A stretch of DNA of 64,000 nt from Methylophaga sp. (GCA_002733715.2 NVWQ02000024.1:1-64000), one strand, 5' to 3'; positions 29,225-38,280 are shown, numbered from the stretch's first letter. Numbers and translations: made by a program. Notes: generated from the sequence alone by a model not told the origin.

Positions 29225-31063
29225 CTATTTACGATTCTGGCTAGGACGACGCGCTTTATCACGAGCACGAGTACGGGGTTTACCTGAGCGTTTTGGTTTA
29301 CGATGTGTATTTTCGCCATCGCTAGAAGCAGAAGCGTCATTATTATTAACAAGACTGATTTCTAACTGTTTATTGACCACCCAAACTTTGCGTAATTGCT
29401 GGAATAAGTCTTTTGGCATACCTTGCGGTAAATCAATGGTGCTATAGTCATCTTGAAGACTGATTCGACCAATATCTTTACTATCAATACCTGCTTCGTT
29501 AGCTATTGCTCCTACGATATTTTTAACTTCAACACCGTGAGATCTGCCTACTTCAACGCGGTAAGTTTGCATGCCATCTTCGCTACGATGTGGCGCTTGA
29601 TTACCACGACGTGGAGAAGAAGGGCGTTCACCTCGGTTAGGACGTTCACCACGATCAGAGCGATCTCGACGACTACCATGTTCGCGATCTTTGCCTCTAT
29701 TATCGCCGCGTTCTGAACGGGCTGGTCGAACATGGACAACAGGTTTTAAAGGTCGTTGTTTTTGAACTAAATACGTTAATGCTGCAGCCACTTCTAGTGG
29801 ATCTGCACCATGCGATTCTTGGTAATTACTAATTACTTCTTGGAAGAAACTTAAATCTTGTGATTCAATCGTTTGGCTTAATTGTTCAGAAAACTGCATA
29901 ACACGGCGGTCAGCAATATCTTCTGTGCTCGGCAATTGCATTTTAGCAATGGTTTGACGCGTTGCTTTTTCAATCGCAAATAACATACGTTTTTCACGTG
30001 GCTGCACAAATAAAATCACTTCACCTTTACGGCCAGCACGGCCAGTACGACCAATACGATGTACATATGATTCAGTATCGTAGGGAATATCGTAGTTTAT
30101 AACATGGCTGATACGTTCAATATCTAAGCCACGAGCCGCAACATCGGTAGCAATTAGAATATCTATTTTACCTTTTTTAGTCTGATTAATGGCTTTTTCA
30201 CGTGCCGCTTGGTTCATATCACCATTAATTGCAGAGCTAGAGTAACCACGTGCTTCAAGTTTTTCAGCCAATTCTGTAGTTGCATTTTTAGTGCGAACAA
30301 AAATAATCATGGCATCAAATTCTTCTACTTCAAGAATGCGTGTCAATGCTTCTAACTTATGCATTCCCGTTACTTGCCAATAACGTTGGTTAATTGTTTC
30401 CATTGTTGATGTTTTCGATTTGATACGAATCTCAACCGGATCTTTCAAATAACGTGTAGCAACGCGATGGATTGGCCCCGGCATCGTTGCTGAGAACAAA
30501 GCTACCTGACGAGAATCAGGTGTTTCTTTTAAAATAGTTTCAACATCATCAATGAAACCCATGCGTAACATTTCATCGGCTTCATCTAAAACAAGTGATT
30601 TTAAATCACCTAGCTTTAACGTACGGCGACGGATATGATCGAGAATTCGACCAGGAGTACCGACGATAACTTGTGGGTTACGCTGTAATTGGCGCAATTG
30701 AATGCCGACACTTTGACCGCCATAAATAGGCAAAACATGTAAACCTTTCATGTGTTTTGCATAGCTTTGAATGGCTTCTGCTACTTGAATTGCTAATTCA
30801 CGTGTTGGTGCGAGTACTAGCATTTGAGGTGTTTTAGCTTTTACATCAATGCGGCTTAATAAAGGCAACGAGAACGCTGCTGTTTTACCTGTACCTGTTT
30901 GAGCTTGCCCAAGTAGATCACGACCTTCAAGAAGCGGGGGAATACTTTGTGCTTGAATAGGAGATGGAGTTTCGTAACCCGCTTGGTTTACGGCTTTAAG
31001 AACGGGTTCTGATAAACCTAGATCTGAAAATAAAACAACGGGAGTTTGTTCTGTGTCTGACAT
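29225..31063 (-). CDS. deaD: DEAD-box RNA helicase DeaD/CsdA
   Basis: 612 residues. Helicase core motifs: Q motif near 34-38, AQTGTGKT at 54-61, a DEAD box in LDEADEMLRMGF near 155, SAT near 190 and HRIGRTGRAGR near 335. After the core come the CsdA-type dimerisation region, an Arg/Gly/Ser-rich stretch (about 450-500) and an RNA-binding DbpA-like domain (VEVGRSHGVEVKNIVGAIAN), then a basic tail. This helicase unwinds structured RNA in ribosome assembly and mRNA decay, especially in the cold. Confidence 0.95.
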   Translation of the reverse strand: MSDTEQTPVVLFSDLGLSEPVLKAVNQAGYETPSPIQAQSIPPLLEGRDLLGQAQTGTGKTAAFSLPLLSRIDVKAKTPQMLVLAPTRELAIQVAEAIQSYAKHMKGLHVLPIYGGQSVGIQLRQLQRNPQVIVGTPGRILDHIRRRTLKLGDLKSLVLDEADEMLRMGFIDDVETILKETPDSRQVALFSATMPGPIHRVATRYLKDPVEIRIKSKTSTMETINQRYWQVTGMHKLEALTRILEVEEFDAMIIFVRTKNATTELAEKLEARGYSSSAINGDMNQAAREKAINQTKKGKIDILIATDVAARGLDIERISHVINYDIPYDTESYVHRIGRTGRAGRKGEVILFVQPREKRMLFAIEKATRQTIAKMQLPSTEDIADRRVMQFSEQLSQTIESQDLSFFQEVISNYQESHGADPLEVAAALTYLVQKQRPLKPVVHVRPARSERGDNRGKDREHGSRRDRSDRGERPNRGERPSSPRRGNQAPHRSEDGMQTYRVEVGRSHGVEVKNIVGAIANEAGIDSKDIGRISLQDDYSTIDLPQGMPKDLFQQLRKVWVVNKQLEISLVNNNDASASSDGENTHRKPKRSGKPRTRARDKARRPSQNRK

Positions 31064-31230
31064 GAATGCGCCTGTGGAAATCAGTTTTAGGTGTAAAACT
31101 GTGGGAGATGTTAAATTAATCGATTAATTATACGCATGTTTATCAAAAAAATATAGTCAAATCATATTGTTAAATTAGGTCTATAATCATTGTTATTTAT
31201 CCAATAACTATATTTAGCTAGGAGAATAAA

Positions 31231-31437
31231 ATGGAACATACATATAAACATATCGAGCTTACAGGCAGTTCAACAGAAAGCTCTGATCAAGCGATTCAAA
31301 ATGCCATTGCTAAAGCGGCAGAATCAGTAAAAAATATGCATTGGTTTAATGTTGTCGACACCCGTGGTTATGTTGAAGAGGGCGGTGTGAAATATTGGCA
31401 AGTGACGATTAAGGTTGGTTTTAGGATTGAGGACTAG
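31231..31437 (+). CDS. Dodecin flavoprotein
   Basis: 68 residues. The sequence (HTYKHIELTGSSTESSDQAI, then KNMHWFNVVDTRGYVEEG and WQVTIKVGFRIE) is that of dodecin, a twelve-subunit shell that stores flavin and in some species coenzyme A. The tryptophan in MHWF is the residue that stacks on the flavin. TAGGAG lies seven bases before the ATG and a TATAAT box at about 31182 suggests its own promoter. Confidence 0.93.
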   Translation: MEHTYKHIELTGSSTESSDQAIQNAIAKAAESVKNMHWFNVVDTRGYVEEGGVKYWQVTIKVGFRIED

Positions 31438-31589
31438 TTGGTAGAAGGAAGCAGTATTCCTAGAAGGACAGTACAAAAAATAAGAACTATGCTGCTACAA
31501 ACCAAACAGGCAAGTCGATAAATATGAATTGGGTCGGAATTTACGCCACCATTTTTTATCATTAGCCATAATTTATAAGCATGTACTGG

Positions 31590-31925
31590 TTACGCTGATT
31601 TCTTAAATTTATGCACCCAGACTTTGTGGCTTTCATTCCACTTCATACCTTCGTGCATTCTTAGAATAAGTGCTTTATAGGCTTCCATGCTTGGGTAGCC
31701 TTCTGCTCTGGCATCATCATCCGTCATATCACCTAAGGTTTTACGGTCGAGTGCGGTCACGGTGAACTCAATACCCTCAAGTTCAAATGTTTCACCAGGA
31801 TAGGCATAAACACCATCACGCCGTTGCTGCGTTTTTTGACCGGCTAAAGTAGCTTCAACTAGTTTCGGGTGTGTGACTAAACGATCAATTTCACAACTTT
31901 TTTCTGGGTAGTTTGTTTCTGTCAT
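31590..31925 (-). CDS. ASCH-domain protein
   Basis: 111 residues, soluble. LVEATLAGQKTQQRRDGVYAY followed by FTVTALDRKTLGDMTDDDARAEGY fits the ASCH fold, a PUA-like beta barrel thought to bind RNA or act in nucleotide or RNA metabolism. The ATG lies one base before the stop of the upstream SYLF gene, so the two are probably transcribed together. Function unknown. Confidence 0.75.
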   Translation of the reverse strand: MTETNYPEKSCEIDRLVTHPKLVEATLAGQKTQQRRDGVYAYPGETFELEGIEFTVTALDRKTLGDMTDDDARAEGYPSMEAYKALILRMHEGMKWNESHKVWVHKFKKSA

Positions 31926-31926
31926 G

Positions 31927-32487
31927 TTATTTCACTATTTTAGTAAATTTAGAACCTTCAATGGTTAAGTTGTACATTAACCCTTTATTGCTAAATATAA
32001 AGCCAACGATAGGGTCTTGAATATCAACAGTATTGATATCTTCGCCGACTCCCCATTCAATTACTGCAATGGAGCCATCAACGCCAGCCTTCCATCCTTT
32101 GCTTGCTTGAAAGCCTTTGAGGGCATCATCAGTCATAAAAATTAATATGACAGACTTTGATTGGGCACCCAGCTGGAAACCAATAGAAGCGGCTGCAGTG
32201 CTGTAATATGCCGTTGTTTTTCCTGCAATTTGAAGCGCGCCTTCACCATATTCACCACCAATACCAATGCCTGCCTTGATCACATTGGGAAAAATTAAAA
32301 TAGCCTTGGCTTGCTTTAGAAACTCTTCACCACCTGAGATCTCAGTTTTAAAGCGTTTTAGCGCTTCTTTAACACCAATATTTATTTCTGAGGCAGATGC
32401 AGCGGTTGCAACAGAGCTAAAAGATAAGCTAAGACTAGTCAATACGATAGCAAGGAAGCTAACAAGAGAAAAGCGTGTTATAGACAT
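31927..32487 (-). CDS. Secreted SYLF (Ysc84-like) domain protein
   Basis: 186 residues from the ATG at 32487; an in-frame ATG four codons upstream is possible. An N-terminal signal peptide ends about residue 29 (ATAASA). The rest is the SYLF domain: AKAILIFPNVIKAGIGIGGEYGEG, YYSTAAASIGFQLGAQSKS and VDIQDPIVGFIFSNKGLMYN. SYLF proteins bind phosphoinositides in eukaryotes; bacterial members are periplasmic or surface proteins of unknown role. Confidence 0.82.
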   Translation of the reverse strand: MSITRFSLVSFLAIVLTSLSLSFSSVATAASASEINIGVKEALKRFKTEISGGEEFLKQAKAILIFPNVIKAGIGIGGEYGEGALQIAGKTTAYYSTAAASIGFQLGAQSKSVILIFMTDDALKGFQASKGWKAGVDGSIAVIEWGVGEDINTVDIQDPIVGFIFSNKGLMYNLTIEGSKFTKIVK

Positions 32488-32589
32488 GATGAATTCCATA
32501 ATGAGAGTGAATAATCCATTACATTAGCACGGAGCAAAGATTGAATAAAGGGTTTGTAATAAGGAAGCAAGCCCTGGCCCACCAATTTC

Positions 32590-34185
32590 TTATTTCACGC
32601 CTTGGCTGGCTAAGTATTCTTCATACGTGCCGGCAAAATCAATAATGCCATCAGGCGTCATATCGAAGATACGAGTTGCTAATGAAGATACAAACTCACG
32701 ATCATGACTGACGAAGAACAAAGTGCCTTCATAGCGGTTTAATGCCATGTTTAAGGATTCAATCGATTCCATATCCATATGGTTTGTGGGTTCATCCATC
32801 ACCAGAATATTTGGTTTTTGTAGTAGCAACTTACCAAACATCATCCGGCCTTTTTCACCACCTGATAACACACTGGCTTTTTTCTCGATCGAATGACCAG
32901 AGAATAATAAGCGACCTAATGTGCCACGAATAACCTGTTCATCATCTGAGGGTTTGCCCCACTGCTGCATCCACTCGAATAAATCGAGATCATTTTCAAA
33001 GAAATTCTCATGATCTTGTGCGTAATAACCAATATTGGCATTTTCTGACCATTTAACGGTGCCAGATTGTGGGTGTAATTCATTCACCAATGTTTTAGCT
33101 AAGGTTGTTTTACCAATACCATTCGGGCCGATAATGGCAATCCGCTCGCCTACTTCCACCATACACTTAAAGTCTTCAAATAAAAGTTTTTCACCTTTAT
33201 AGCCCTGGCTAATGCTTTGAATTTCTACCGAATTTCGGAATAATTTTTTGTCTTGCTCAAAGTTGATATAAGGATTAACACGGCTTGAAGGTTTTATATC
33301 ATCAAGCTCAATTTTATCAATTTGTTTAGCACGCGATGTAGCTTGTTTCGCTTTTGATGCATTGGCAGAGAAACGTCGCACAAAATCTTGTAGTTCAATA
33401 ATTTGTGCTTTTTTCTTAGCGTTATCAGATAACTGGCGTGCCCGCGCTTGTGTTGATGCCAGCATGTATTCGTCATAATTACCGGGGTAAACACGAAGCT
33501 CGCCAAAATCCATATCAGCCATATGTGTACACACACTGTTTAAGAAATGGCGATCATGCGAGATAATGATCATAGTGCCGTTACGTTGATTGATAATATC
33601 TTCTAGCCAACGAATAGTGTTGATATCCAAATGGTTAGTCGGCTCATCTAGTAGGAAGATATCAGGCTCAGCAAACAGGACTTGAGCAAGCAAAATACGC
33701 AATTTCCAACCCGGAGCAATTTCACTCATTAGGCCAGAGTGTTGCTCAGTAGGAATGCCCACACCTAATAGTAACTCACCGGCACGTGATTCGGCAGTGT
33801 AGCCATCCATTTCAGCATATTCACCTTCAAGATGGGCGACTTTTATACCATCTTCTTCAGACATTTCTGGCAAATTGTAGATACGCTCACGTTCATGATG
33901 AACCTCCCACAATTTAGCATCACCCATAATCACAACATCAATGACACGCAGATCTTCATAAGCGAATTGGTCTTGCTTTAGAACAGCAAAGCTTTCATTT
34001 ACATCAAGACTAACATTGCCTGATGTGGGCGTTAAATCACCAGAAAGAATTTTCATGAAAGTGGATTTACCACAGCCGTTCGCGCCAATTAAGCCGTAAC
34101 GATTGCCTCCGCCGAATTTAACGGAGACGTTTTCAAATAAGGGCTTAGCGCCAAATTGCATGGTGATATTTGCAGTAGTAAGCAA
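32590..34185 (-). CDS. ybiT: ABC-F ATPase YbiT
   Basis: 531 residues from a TTG start at 34185, preceded by AGGA seven bases upstream; this start reproduces the N-terminus and length of E. coli YbiT (530), whereas the longer open frame has no counterpart. Two ATPase domains: GANGCGKST with an atypical signature [14 protein letters not shown], then GPNGIGKTT with [15 protein letters not shown]. The linker between them ([20 protein letters not shown]) is the P-site tRNA interaction motif of ABC-F proteins, which act on stalled or initiating ribosomes. Alignment to YbiT runs end to end. Confidence 0.94.
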   Translation of the reverse strand: MLTTANITMQFGAKPLFENVSVKFGGGNRYGLIGANGCGKSTFMKILSGDLTPTSGNVSLDVNESFAVLKQDQFAYEDLRVIDVVIMGDAKLWEVHHERERIYNLPEMSEEDGIKVAHLEGEYAEMDGYTAESRAGELLLGVGIPTEQHSGLMSEIAPGWKLRILLAQVLFAEPDIFLLDEPTNHLDINTIRWLEDIINQRNGTMIIISHDRHFLNSVCTHMADMDFGELRVYPGNYDEYMLASTQARARQLSDNAKKKAQIIELQDFVRRFSANASKAKQATSRAKQIDKIELDDIKPSSRVNPYINFEQDKKLFRNSVEIQSISQGYKGEKLLFEDFKCMVEVGERIAIIGPNGIGKTTLAKTLVNELHPQSGTVKWSENANIGYYAQDHENFFENDLDLFEWMQQWGKPSDDEQVIRGTLGRLLFSGHSIEKKASVLSGGEKGRMMFGKLLLQKPNILVMDEPTNHMDMESIESLNMALNRYEGTLFFVSHDREFVSSLATRIFDMTPDGIIDFAGTYEEYLASQGVK

Positions 34186-34284
34186 GAGCGATTCCTGAGT
34201 TAAATAGTAATAAGTTTTTAGGTAACCCACCATTATACATGAGCTTATATAGCCGTGATACCTCAATTTTAAACTAACACCAAT

Positions 34285-34377
34285 CGTCACTCCCGCATGC
34301 TTTAAGCAGGAGTCTTGTTTATAGGGAGATTCCGGCTAACAGCATGCCGAAACGAAGTAACCGTAGGATCAATGACG
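34285..34377. repeat. Dispersed palindromic repeat, copy A
   Basis: The 93-base element is bounded by CGTCA and TGACG and contains GCATGC, GGAGATTCCGGCTAA and CCGAAACGAAGTAACCG. Copy B at 43212-43328 carries the same blocks in the opposite orientation. Copy A lacks about 23 internal bases present in B. Similarity may run past the right end, where both have a GGTNACGNGTATNC block. Confidence 0.8.
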
Positions 34378-34412
34378 GAGAAAATTCTGCAAATTGAATG
34401 GTCACGGGTATG

Positions 34413-34679
34413 CTATGAATTTTCGATCAGTGCTATTTTTGCTTTACGAGAGAGTTTTTTGATCGCGGCTTCACGCTTGGAGGCACTGCTACGATCGGGG
34501 TGAGGTTCATGGAATACCATTCGCTTGGCTGCACTGGTATGAAAAAAACGTGCGCCGCCTTGTTTTGATTGATGCTCAGCAAAACGACGTTCTAAATCAG
34601 TTGTTATGCCTGTATAAAGATTACCATTTTCTGCTTCAACAATATAAACAAACCAGTCATTATTATTAGTCTTTGGCAT
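34413..34679 (-). CDS. GIY-YIG nuclease-family protein (UPF0213/YhbQ-like)
   Basis: 88 residues from the ATG at 34679, overlapping the msrB end by 14 bases. FVYIVEAENGNLYTGITTDLERRFAEH at about 10-36 is the GIY-YIG core with VYI...YTGIT; Arg31 and the later basic helix (KREAAIKKLSRKAK) fit the YhbQ-like single-domain group. E. coli YhbQ is similar in size. Proposed roles are in DNA handling or repair; no specific substrate is known to me. Confidence 0.88.
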   Translation of the reverse strand: MPKTNNNDWFVYIVEAENGNLYTGITTDLERRFAEHQSKQGGARFFHTSAAKRMVFHEPHPDRSSASKREAAIKKLSRKAKIALIENS

Positions 34680-35064
34680 TAAAATCAATGGCCACAGAAT
34701 TAATACAATAGCGTAAACCGCTTGGTTCTGGTCCATCTTCAAACACATGACCAAGATGGGCATCACAATGTTGACAGCGTACTTCAGTCCGATTCATGCC
34801 ATGACTAAAATCTGGATATTGGGTGATTGCAGCTTTCTCAAGCCGAGAAGAAAAACTCGGCCAGCCGCAGCCAGAATCAAATTTATCTTCAGAAGAAAAT
34901 AAAGAATTTTGGCAACAGATACAGCGATAAGTGCCAGCATCATGGTGATCAACATAAATACCAGAAAAAGCGGGCTCAGTGCCGGCTTGACGTGTGACAC
35001 GGTATTGCTCATCTGAGAGTTGTTCTCGCCATTGAGGCTCTGTTTTGATTAGCTTTTTAGTCAT
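34666..35064 (-). CDS. msrB: Methionine-R-sulfoxide reductase MsrB
   Basis: 132 residues. It repairs oxidised methionine. Catalytic Cys120 lies in LRYCINSVA. Zinc ligands are the two CxxC pairs Cys48/Cys51 and Cys97/Cys100. DSGCGWPSF and HCDAHLGHVFEDGP are family signatures. There is no signal peptide, so it is cytoplasmic. The downstream GIY-YIG gene overlaps its end. Confidence 0.96.
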   Translation of the reverse strand: MTKKLIKTEPQWREQLSDEQYRVTRQAGTEPAFSGIYVDHHDAGTYRCICCQNSLFSSEDKFDSGCGWPSFSSRLEKAAITQYPDFSHGMNRTEVRCQHCDAHLGHVFEDGPEPSGLRYCINSVAIDFNAKD

Positions 35065-35145
35065 AACTATTACCTATATGCTCCTTGTTCTAGAGTATGT
35101 CTGTAATCACTATTTGTCAAAATATAATCTAATGAGCAATGGACT

Positions 35146-36471
35146 CTAGTGATAATTTTGCTGTTTGAACGTTTTACGCATATGCAGCAGCTGCGCACTT
35201 GCTGTTATCCATGTGGCGATGGCGATAGACCACCACACACCCAAAATAGTCGTATTAAGAATAGTGAGAGCAATAGCGATAAATGTGACAGGCAAAATGA
35301 GTTGCCGGATAATATTGAAATAGAGAGGAATCATCGGGCGTTTCATGCCTTGCAAAACCGCACCTGAGACAAACGAGATAACATAAGCAGGCAACACAAT
35401 AGCCTCAACACGTAAGTAACTAGTGCCCACCGCGATGATGGCAGGGTTGTTAGTAAATAAGGATAAAAGTAAGGGAGCCAAAATAAAGAGGGCAATACCA
35501 CTGACTATCATGATCGAGGTGCCAATAGTGATTGATTCAAGTGCGACTTTTGTCATGCGTTGATACTGTTGGCCACCAAAATTAACACTGACTATCGACA
35601 ATACCGCGATATTCAACCCCACAGTGGGAAGCAATACTAATTGTTCTATGCGCAGTGCGACCCCCAATCCTGCAACGGCATCTTCACCAAATTGTGCAAC
35701 GGCAGCGGTGATCACAATGGAACCCAGTGCCATCAAAAACATATTCATACTAGCCGGCAGAGATTGCCGAAGTAGAGGGCTGTAATAAAGCCAGCTAGGG
35801 ATTAAGTTAGAGGGAGTAAGGCTTTGACCTAGCATGCTTTGTCGCACTTTAATGGTTAAGTAGATTGCACTACCTAGCTGTGTTAACGCTGTCGCTATTG
35901 CTAAGCCATAGACTCCCCACCCAAAGCCAAACATGAATAAAGGATCAAGCACGACATTGGCTAAAAAGGCGACTAATAAGCTATTTCTAAAGCTGATGGT
36001 GTCGCCCAATGAATTAAGTATTCCGTTAGCAGCCATGCCATGAGCAAGAAAGATTAAAGTAGGCAGAATGATTGTAAGATAGCGAATGGCATCATCGGTA
36101 TAATTGCCATCAGCGCCCATCATCGCAAATAATGTCGGTGTTGATATTAATATCAACAGTCCAACAATGAGTGCGGAGATCCAAGCAAATGAAATGGCAT
36201 GGCCGGCTATTTTTTGAGCTTCTTGTTGTTTTCCTGCACCTAAAGCATTCCCTACTAAGGCATTTGCGCCTTGGCCAATACCGATAGATATCGCCAAGCC
36301 CATAAAATAAATCGGTGCGGCAAGTGAAATGCCCGCTAGTGCTGTTGATGACAGCATTCCAGCATAAAAATTATCAACGATGTAATACATGGTGTTGAAA
36401 AACATGCCAATACTGGCTGGAATAGCTAGTTTTCTAAGCAATTGGCGGATTGGATCTTTACTGAGGTTCAC
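35146..36471 (-). CDS. MATE-family efflux transporter
   Basis: 441 residues with about twelve membrane helices in two similar halves. MATE exporters move drugs, metabolites or organic cations outward using Na+ or H+ gradients. Family features seen are PASIGMFFNTMYYIVDNFYAG at the start, GIGQGANALVGNALGAGKQQEA near 62, and a matching second-half block (ALRIEQLVLLPTVGLNIAV). The substrate cannot be read from the sequence. Confidence 0.9.
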   Translation of the reverse strand: MNLSKDPIRQLLRKLAIPASIGMFFNTMYYIVDNFYAGMLSSTALAGISLAAPIYFMGLAISIGIGQGANALVGNALGAGKQQEAQKIAGHAISFAWISALIVGLLILISTPTLFAMMGADGNYTDDAIRYLTIILPTLIFLAHGMAANGILNSLGDTISFRNSLLVAFLANVVLDPLFMFGFGWGVYGLAIATALTQLGSAIYLTIKVRQSMLGQSLTPSNLIPSWLYYSPLLRQSLPASMNMFLMALGSIVITAAVAQFGEDAVAGLGVALRIEQLVLLPTVGLNIAVLSIVSVNFGGQQYQRMTKVALESITIGTSIMIVSGIALFILAPLLLSLFTNNPAIIAVGTSYLRVEAIVLPAYVISFVSGAVLQGMKRPMIPLYFNIIRQLILPVTFIAIALTILNTTILGVWWSIAIATWITASAQLLHMRKTFKQQNYH

Positions 36472-36579
36472 GCCGAATCCTAGTCGTTATAAATTTATTT
36501 CACTTTTCCACAAGTATTTAAAATACGCAAGCTTTATAGTTTGTTATTATTTTTAAGATAAACATAGTGAGGAATAAAT

Positions 36580-37266
36580 GTGGTTTTAGACAATGCACCC
36601 AGTTGGCAGAAAACATTAGCGTCTGAATTTGACTTGCCCTATATGCAATCACTTAAACAGTTTTTGCGAGAAGAAAAAAATCAACAAAAAATTATTTACC
36701 CTCATTCAGAAAATTGGTTTCACGCTTTAGAAATAACACCGCTGAATGAAGTGAATGTCGTTATTTTAGGGCAAGATCCTTATCATCAACCTAATCAAGC
36801 ACATGGCTTGTGTTTTTCCGTTTTGCCTGAAGTCAAAACACCACCATCACTTGTTAATATTTATAAAGAACTACAGTCGGATCTTGGAATTGCCCCCGCT
36901 AACCATGGCTATTTAGAAAGCTGGGCACGGCAGGGCGTATTACTATTGAATGCAGTTTTAACGGTAGAAGAATCCAATGCCAATGCCCACCAAGGCAAAG
37001 GGTGGGAACGGTTCACAGATAAGATTATTGCAACAGTGAATGAGCGCTGTGAACATGTGGTGTTTATGCTGTGGGGCAGTTATGCCCAGAAAAAAGGAGC
37101 AATGATTGATAGCGCGAAGCATTGCGTATTAAAAGCACCACATCCATCGCCACTATCTGCCTACCGTGGTTTCTTTGGTTGTCAGCACTTTAGCAAGGCA
37201 AATACTTATCTCCAACAACACGAGAAACAAGCTATTAATTGGCAATTACCTAAGATTGAACAATAA
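36580..37266 (+). CDS. ung: Uracil-DNA glycosylase
   Basis: 228 residues, GTG start at 36580 after TGAGGA. The ATG two bases earlier is out of frame and stops at once. The enzyme excises uracil from DNA. GQDPYH at 64-69 holds the catalytic Asp66; [11 protein letters not shown] from His188 is the DNA-intercalating motif; [15 protein letters not shown] near 122 also fits. The last 36 codons are duplicated about 990 bases downstream, beyond a toxin-antitoxin cassette. Confidence 0.97.
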   Translation: MVLDNAPSWQKTLASEFDLPYMQSLKQFLREEKNQQKIIYPHSENWFHALEITPLNEVNVVILGQDPYHQPNQAHGLCFSVLPEVKTPPSLVNIYKELQSDLGIAPANHGYLESWARQGVLLLNAVLTVEESNANAHQGKGWERFTDKIIATVNERCEHVVFMLWGSYAQKKGAMIDSAKHCVLKAPHPSPLSAYRGFFGCQHFSKANTYLQQHEKQAINWQLPKIEQ

Positions 37267-37272
37267 TTATCA
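37160..37272 (+). repeat. ung 3'-end duplication, copy 1 (inside ung)
   Basis: These 113 bases cover the last codons of ung and six bases after its stop. They recur at 38150-38262 with no gap and about nine differences (roughly 92% identity). The intact gene uses this copy. Confidence 0.92.
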
Positions 37273-37297
37273 AACAAAGGGTAGCGTCTCTTTGAAT

Positions 37298-37390
37298 GTA
37301 AGGGTGGAGATCGAAAATCGGCGGCTTATCGTGAACGCACCAAAATCAATTGAGTGCGATTCTATTAACTATTTGACCAATCTTCAATGA
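37298..37390 (+). pseudogene. Possible remnant of a MazE/AbrB-type antitoxin gene
   Basis: The frame reads VRVEIENRRLIVNAPKSIE and ends NYLTNLQ. The run V-x-V-E-I-E-N-x-R-L-I-V resembles the second half of MazE-type antitoxins; the DNA-binding N-terminal half is missing and no start fits. It lies between the ung stop and vapC and runs against vapC's end. The resemblance is short, so this is tentative. Confidence 0.3.
37340..37355 (+). repeat. 16-base direct repeat, left copy (flanks vapBC)
   Basis: CCAAAATCAATTGAGT here and CCAAAATCAATCGAGT at 38109-38124 differ at one base and bracket the vapC-vapB cassette closely (9 bases from the vapC stop). Confidence 0.7.
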
Positions 37391-37784
37391 CTAATTCATG
37401 CACGCGTTTAAACTCTTTAACATTGTTGGTGACCAATATGCATTCTGCTGAAATAGCATGACCTGCTATCATGGCATCATTATTACCAATCATCTGTCCA
37501 GCATCACCTAAAACCTTTTTTATAATCGTTGTTGCTTCCACGGCTTCCTTATCCCAAGCAAGTACAGAATCAATGCGCTCCATAAATTCATCCACAATCA
37601 TATTATGCTTAGGTGATGCTTTTTTACCAATAGCGCCAAACCTCAGTTCAGCATAAGTAATACTAGAAATAATGATCTTATCTCTATTTTCAACATGAGA
37701 TTGTAAGACATGCAAAAGTTTATCGGGTCGATTTCTCATAATAAAGGAACAGATGTTAGTGTCGAGCATATAGGTTTTCTTCAA
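37365..37784 (-). CDS. vapC: VapC-type PIN-domain toxin
   Basis: 139 residues. PIN-domain ribonuclease: acidic residues Asp8 (YMLDTNICS), Glu46 (ITYAELRFG) and Asp103 (GNNDAMIAGHA) are in place. VapC toxins typically cut initiator tRNA or rRNA and are held inactive by VapB. Its start overlaps the vapB stop by four bases, with antitoxin first as usual. All active-site residues are present, so it is probably functional. Confidence 0.93.
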   Translation of the reverse strand: MKKTYMLDTNICSFIMRNRPDKLLHVLQSHVENRDKIIISSITYAELRFGAIGKKASPKHNMIVDEFMERIDSVLAWDKEAVEATTIIKKVLGDAGQMIGNNDAMIAGHAISAECILVTNNVKEFKRVHELVIEDWSNS

Positions 37785-38008
37785 AGCTTAACCCTATCTT
37801 CAGTCATTAAATCTGTTCGTTCTAGAAGAAAATCATCATCTGCACGATCAACAGCAGCAAAACTTGACCACGATTTGTGTTTAGGCCGCAATACCAACGA
37901 ATCACCTTCTTGCGTTATTTCGACTTCAGACACGCCTTTAAATTCAAATTCTTTTGGTAATCTTACCGCTTGATTTTTGCCATTAGTAAACAATGAGGCT
38001 GTACGCAT
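37781..38008 (-). CDS. vapB: VapB-type antitoxin (SpoVT-AbrB fold)
   Basis: 75 residues from the ATG at 38008, with AAAGGTG six bases upstream; an in-frame GTG three codons earlier is possible. The N-terminal part (RTASLFTNGKNQAVRLPKEF) is the swapped-hairpin DNA-binding domain of VapB antitoxins; the acidic C-terminal tail (AAVDRADDDFLLERTD) would bind and block VapC. The complex usually represses its own promoter upstream. Confidence 0.92.
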   Translation of the reverse strand: MRTASLFTNGKNQAVRLPKEFEFKGVSEVEITQEGDSLVLRPKHKSWSSFAAVDRADDDFLLERTDLMTEDRVKL

Positions 38009-38108
38009 ATTAATCACCTTTGCTATTTATCATCTTGCCACAAAGTATAATGCCAATCAAGACATATATCAAGCATATGCTAACAATCTAAGCATAAATA
38101 CTAGCCAA

Positions 38109-38124
38109 CCAAAATCAATCGAGT
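38109..38124 (+). repeat. 16-base direct repeat, right copy (flanks vapBC)
   Basis: CCAAAATCAATCGAGT, partner of the copy at 37340-37355. It is followed by CTTGTATCTGACCCCATTG, which is repeated in altered form after the second ung-tail copy. Confidence 0.7.
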
Positions 38125-38128
38125 CTTG

Positions 38129-38150
38129 TATCTGACCCCATTGATCTTTC
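38129..38150 (+). repeat. Direct repeat TATCTGACCCC, left copy
   Basis: TATCTGACCCCATTGATCTT here and TATCAGACCCCTTGATTCTT at 38258-38280 are nearly the same (one substitution and small indels). They flank the second ung-tail copy. Confidence 0.6.
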
Positions 38151-38262
38151 CTATCGTGGTTTCGTTGGTTGTCAGCACTTTAGCAAGGCAAATACTTATC
38201 TCCAACAACATGGAAGACAAGCCATTAATTGGCAATTGCCTAAGATTGATCAATAATTATCA
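38150..38262 (+). pseudogene. Duplicated 3' end of ung, copy 2
   Basis: A fragment of 113 bases parallels the last codons of ung. Its frame is open to the stop and reads [20 protein letters not shown] and then [10 protein letters not shown]. Its nine or so differences from the intact gene are mostly silent or conservative, so it derives from a working ung end and not from random decay. It lies on the far side of vapBC and has no start of its own. Confidence 0.9.
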
Positions 38263-38280
38263 GACCCCTTGATTCTTTTC
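38258..38280 (+). repeat. Direct repeat TATCAGACCCC, right copy
   Basis: Partner of 38129-38150; overlaps the last bases of the ung-tail copy 2. Between here and the yheS start I see only a small inverted repeat (TGATTATG at 38337 with CATAATCA at 38355) and no gene. Confidence 0.55.

Noticed and set aside
37166-37390. A 74-codon gene overlapping the end of ung
   Set aside because: Its first half is ung out of frame; only the last third resembles an antitoxin end, so I report a remnant and not a gene.
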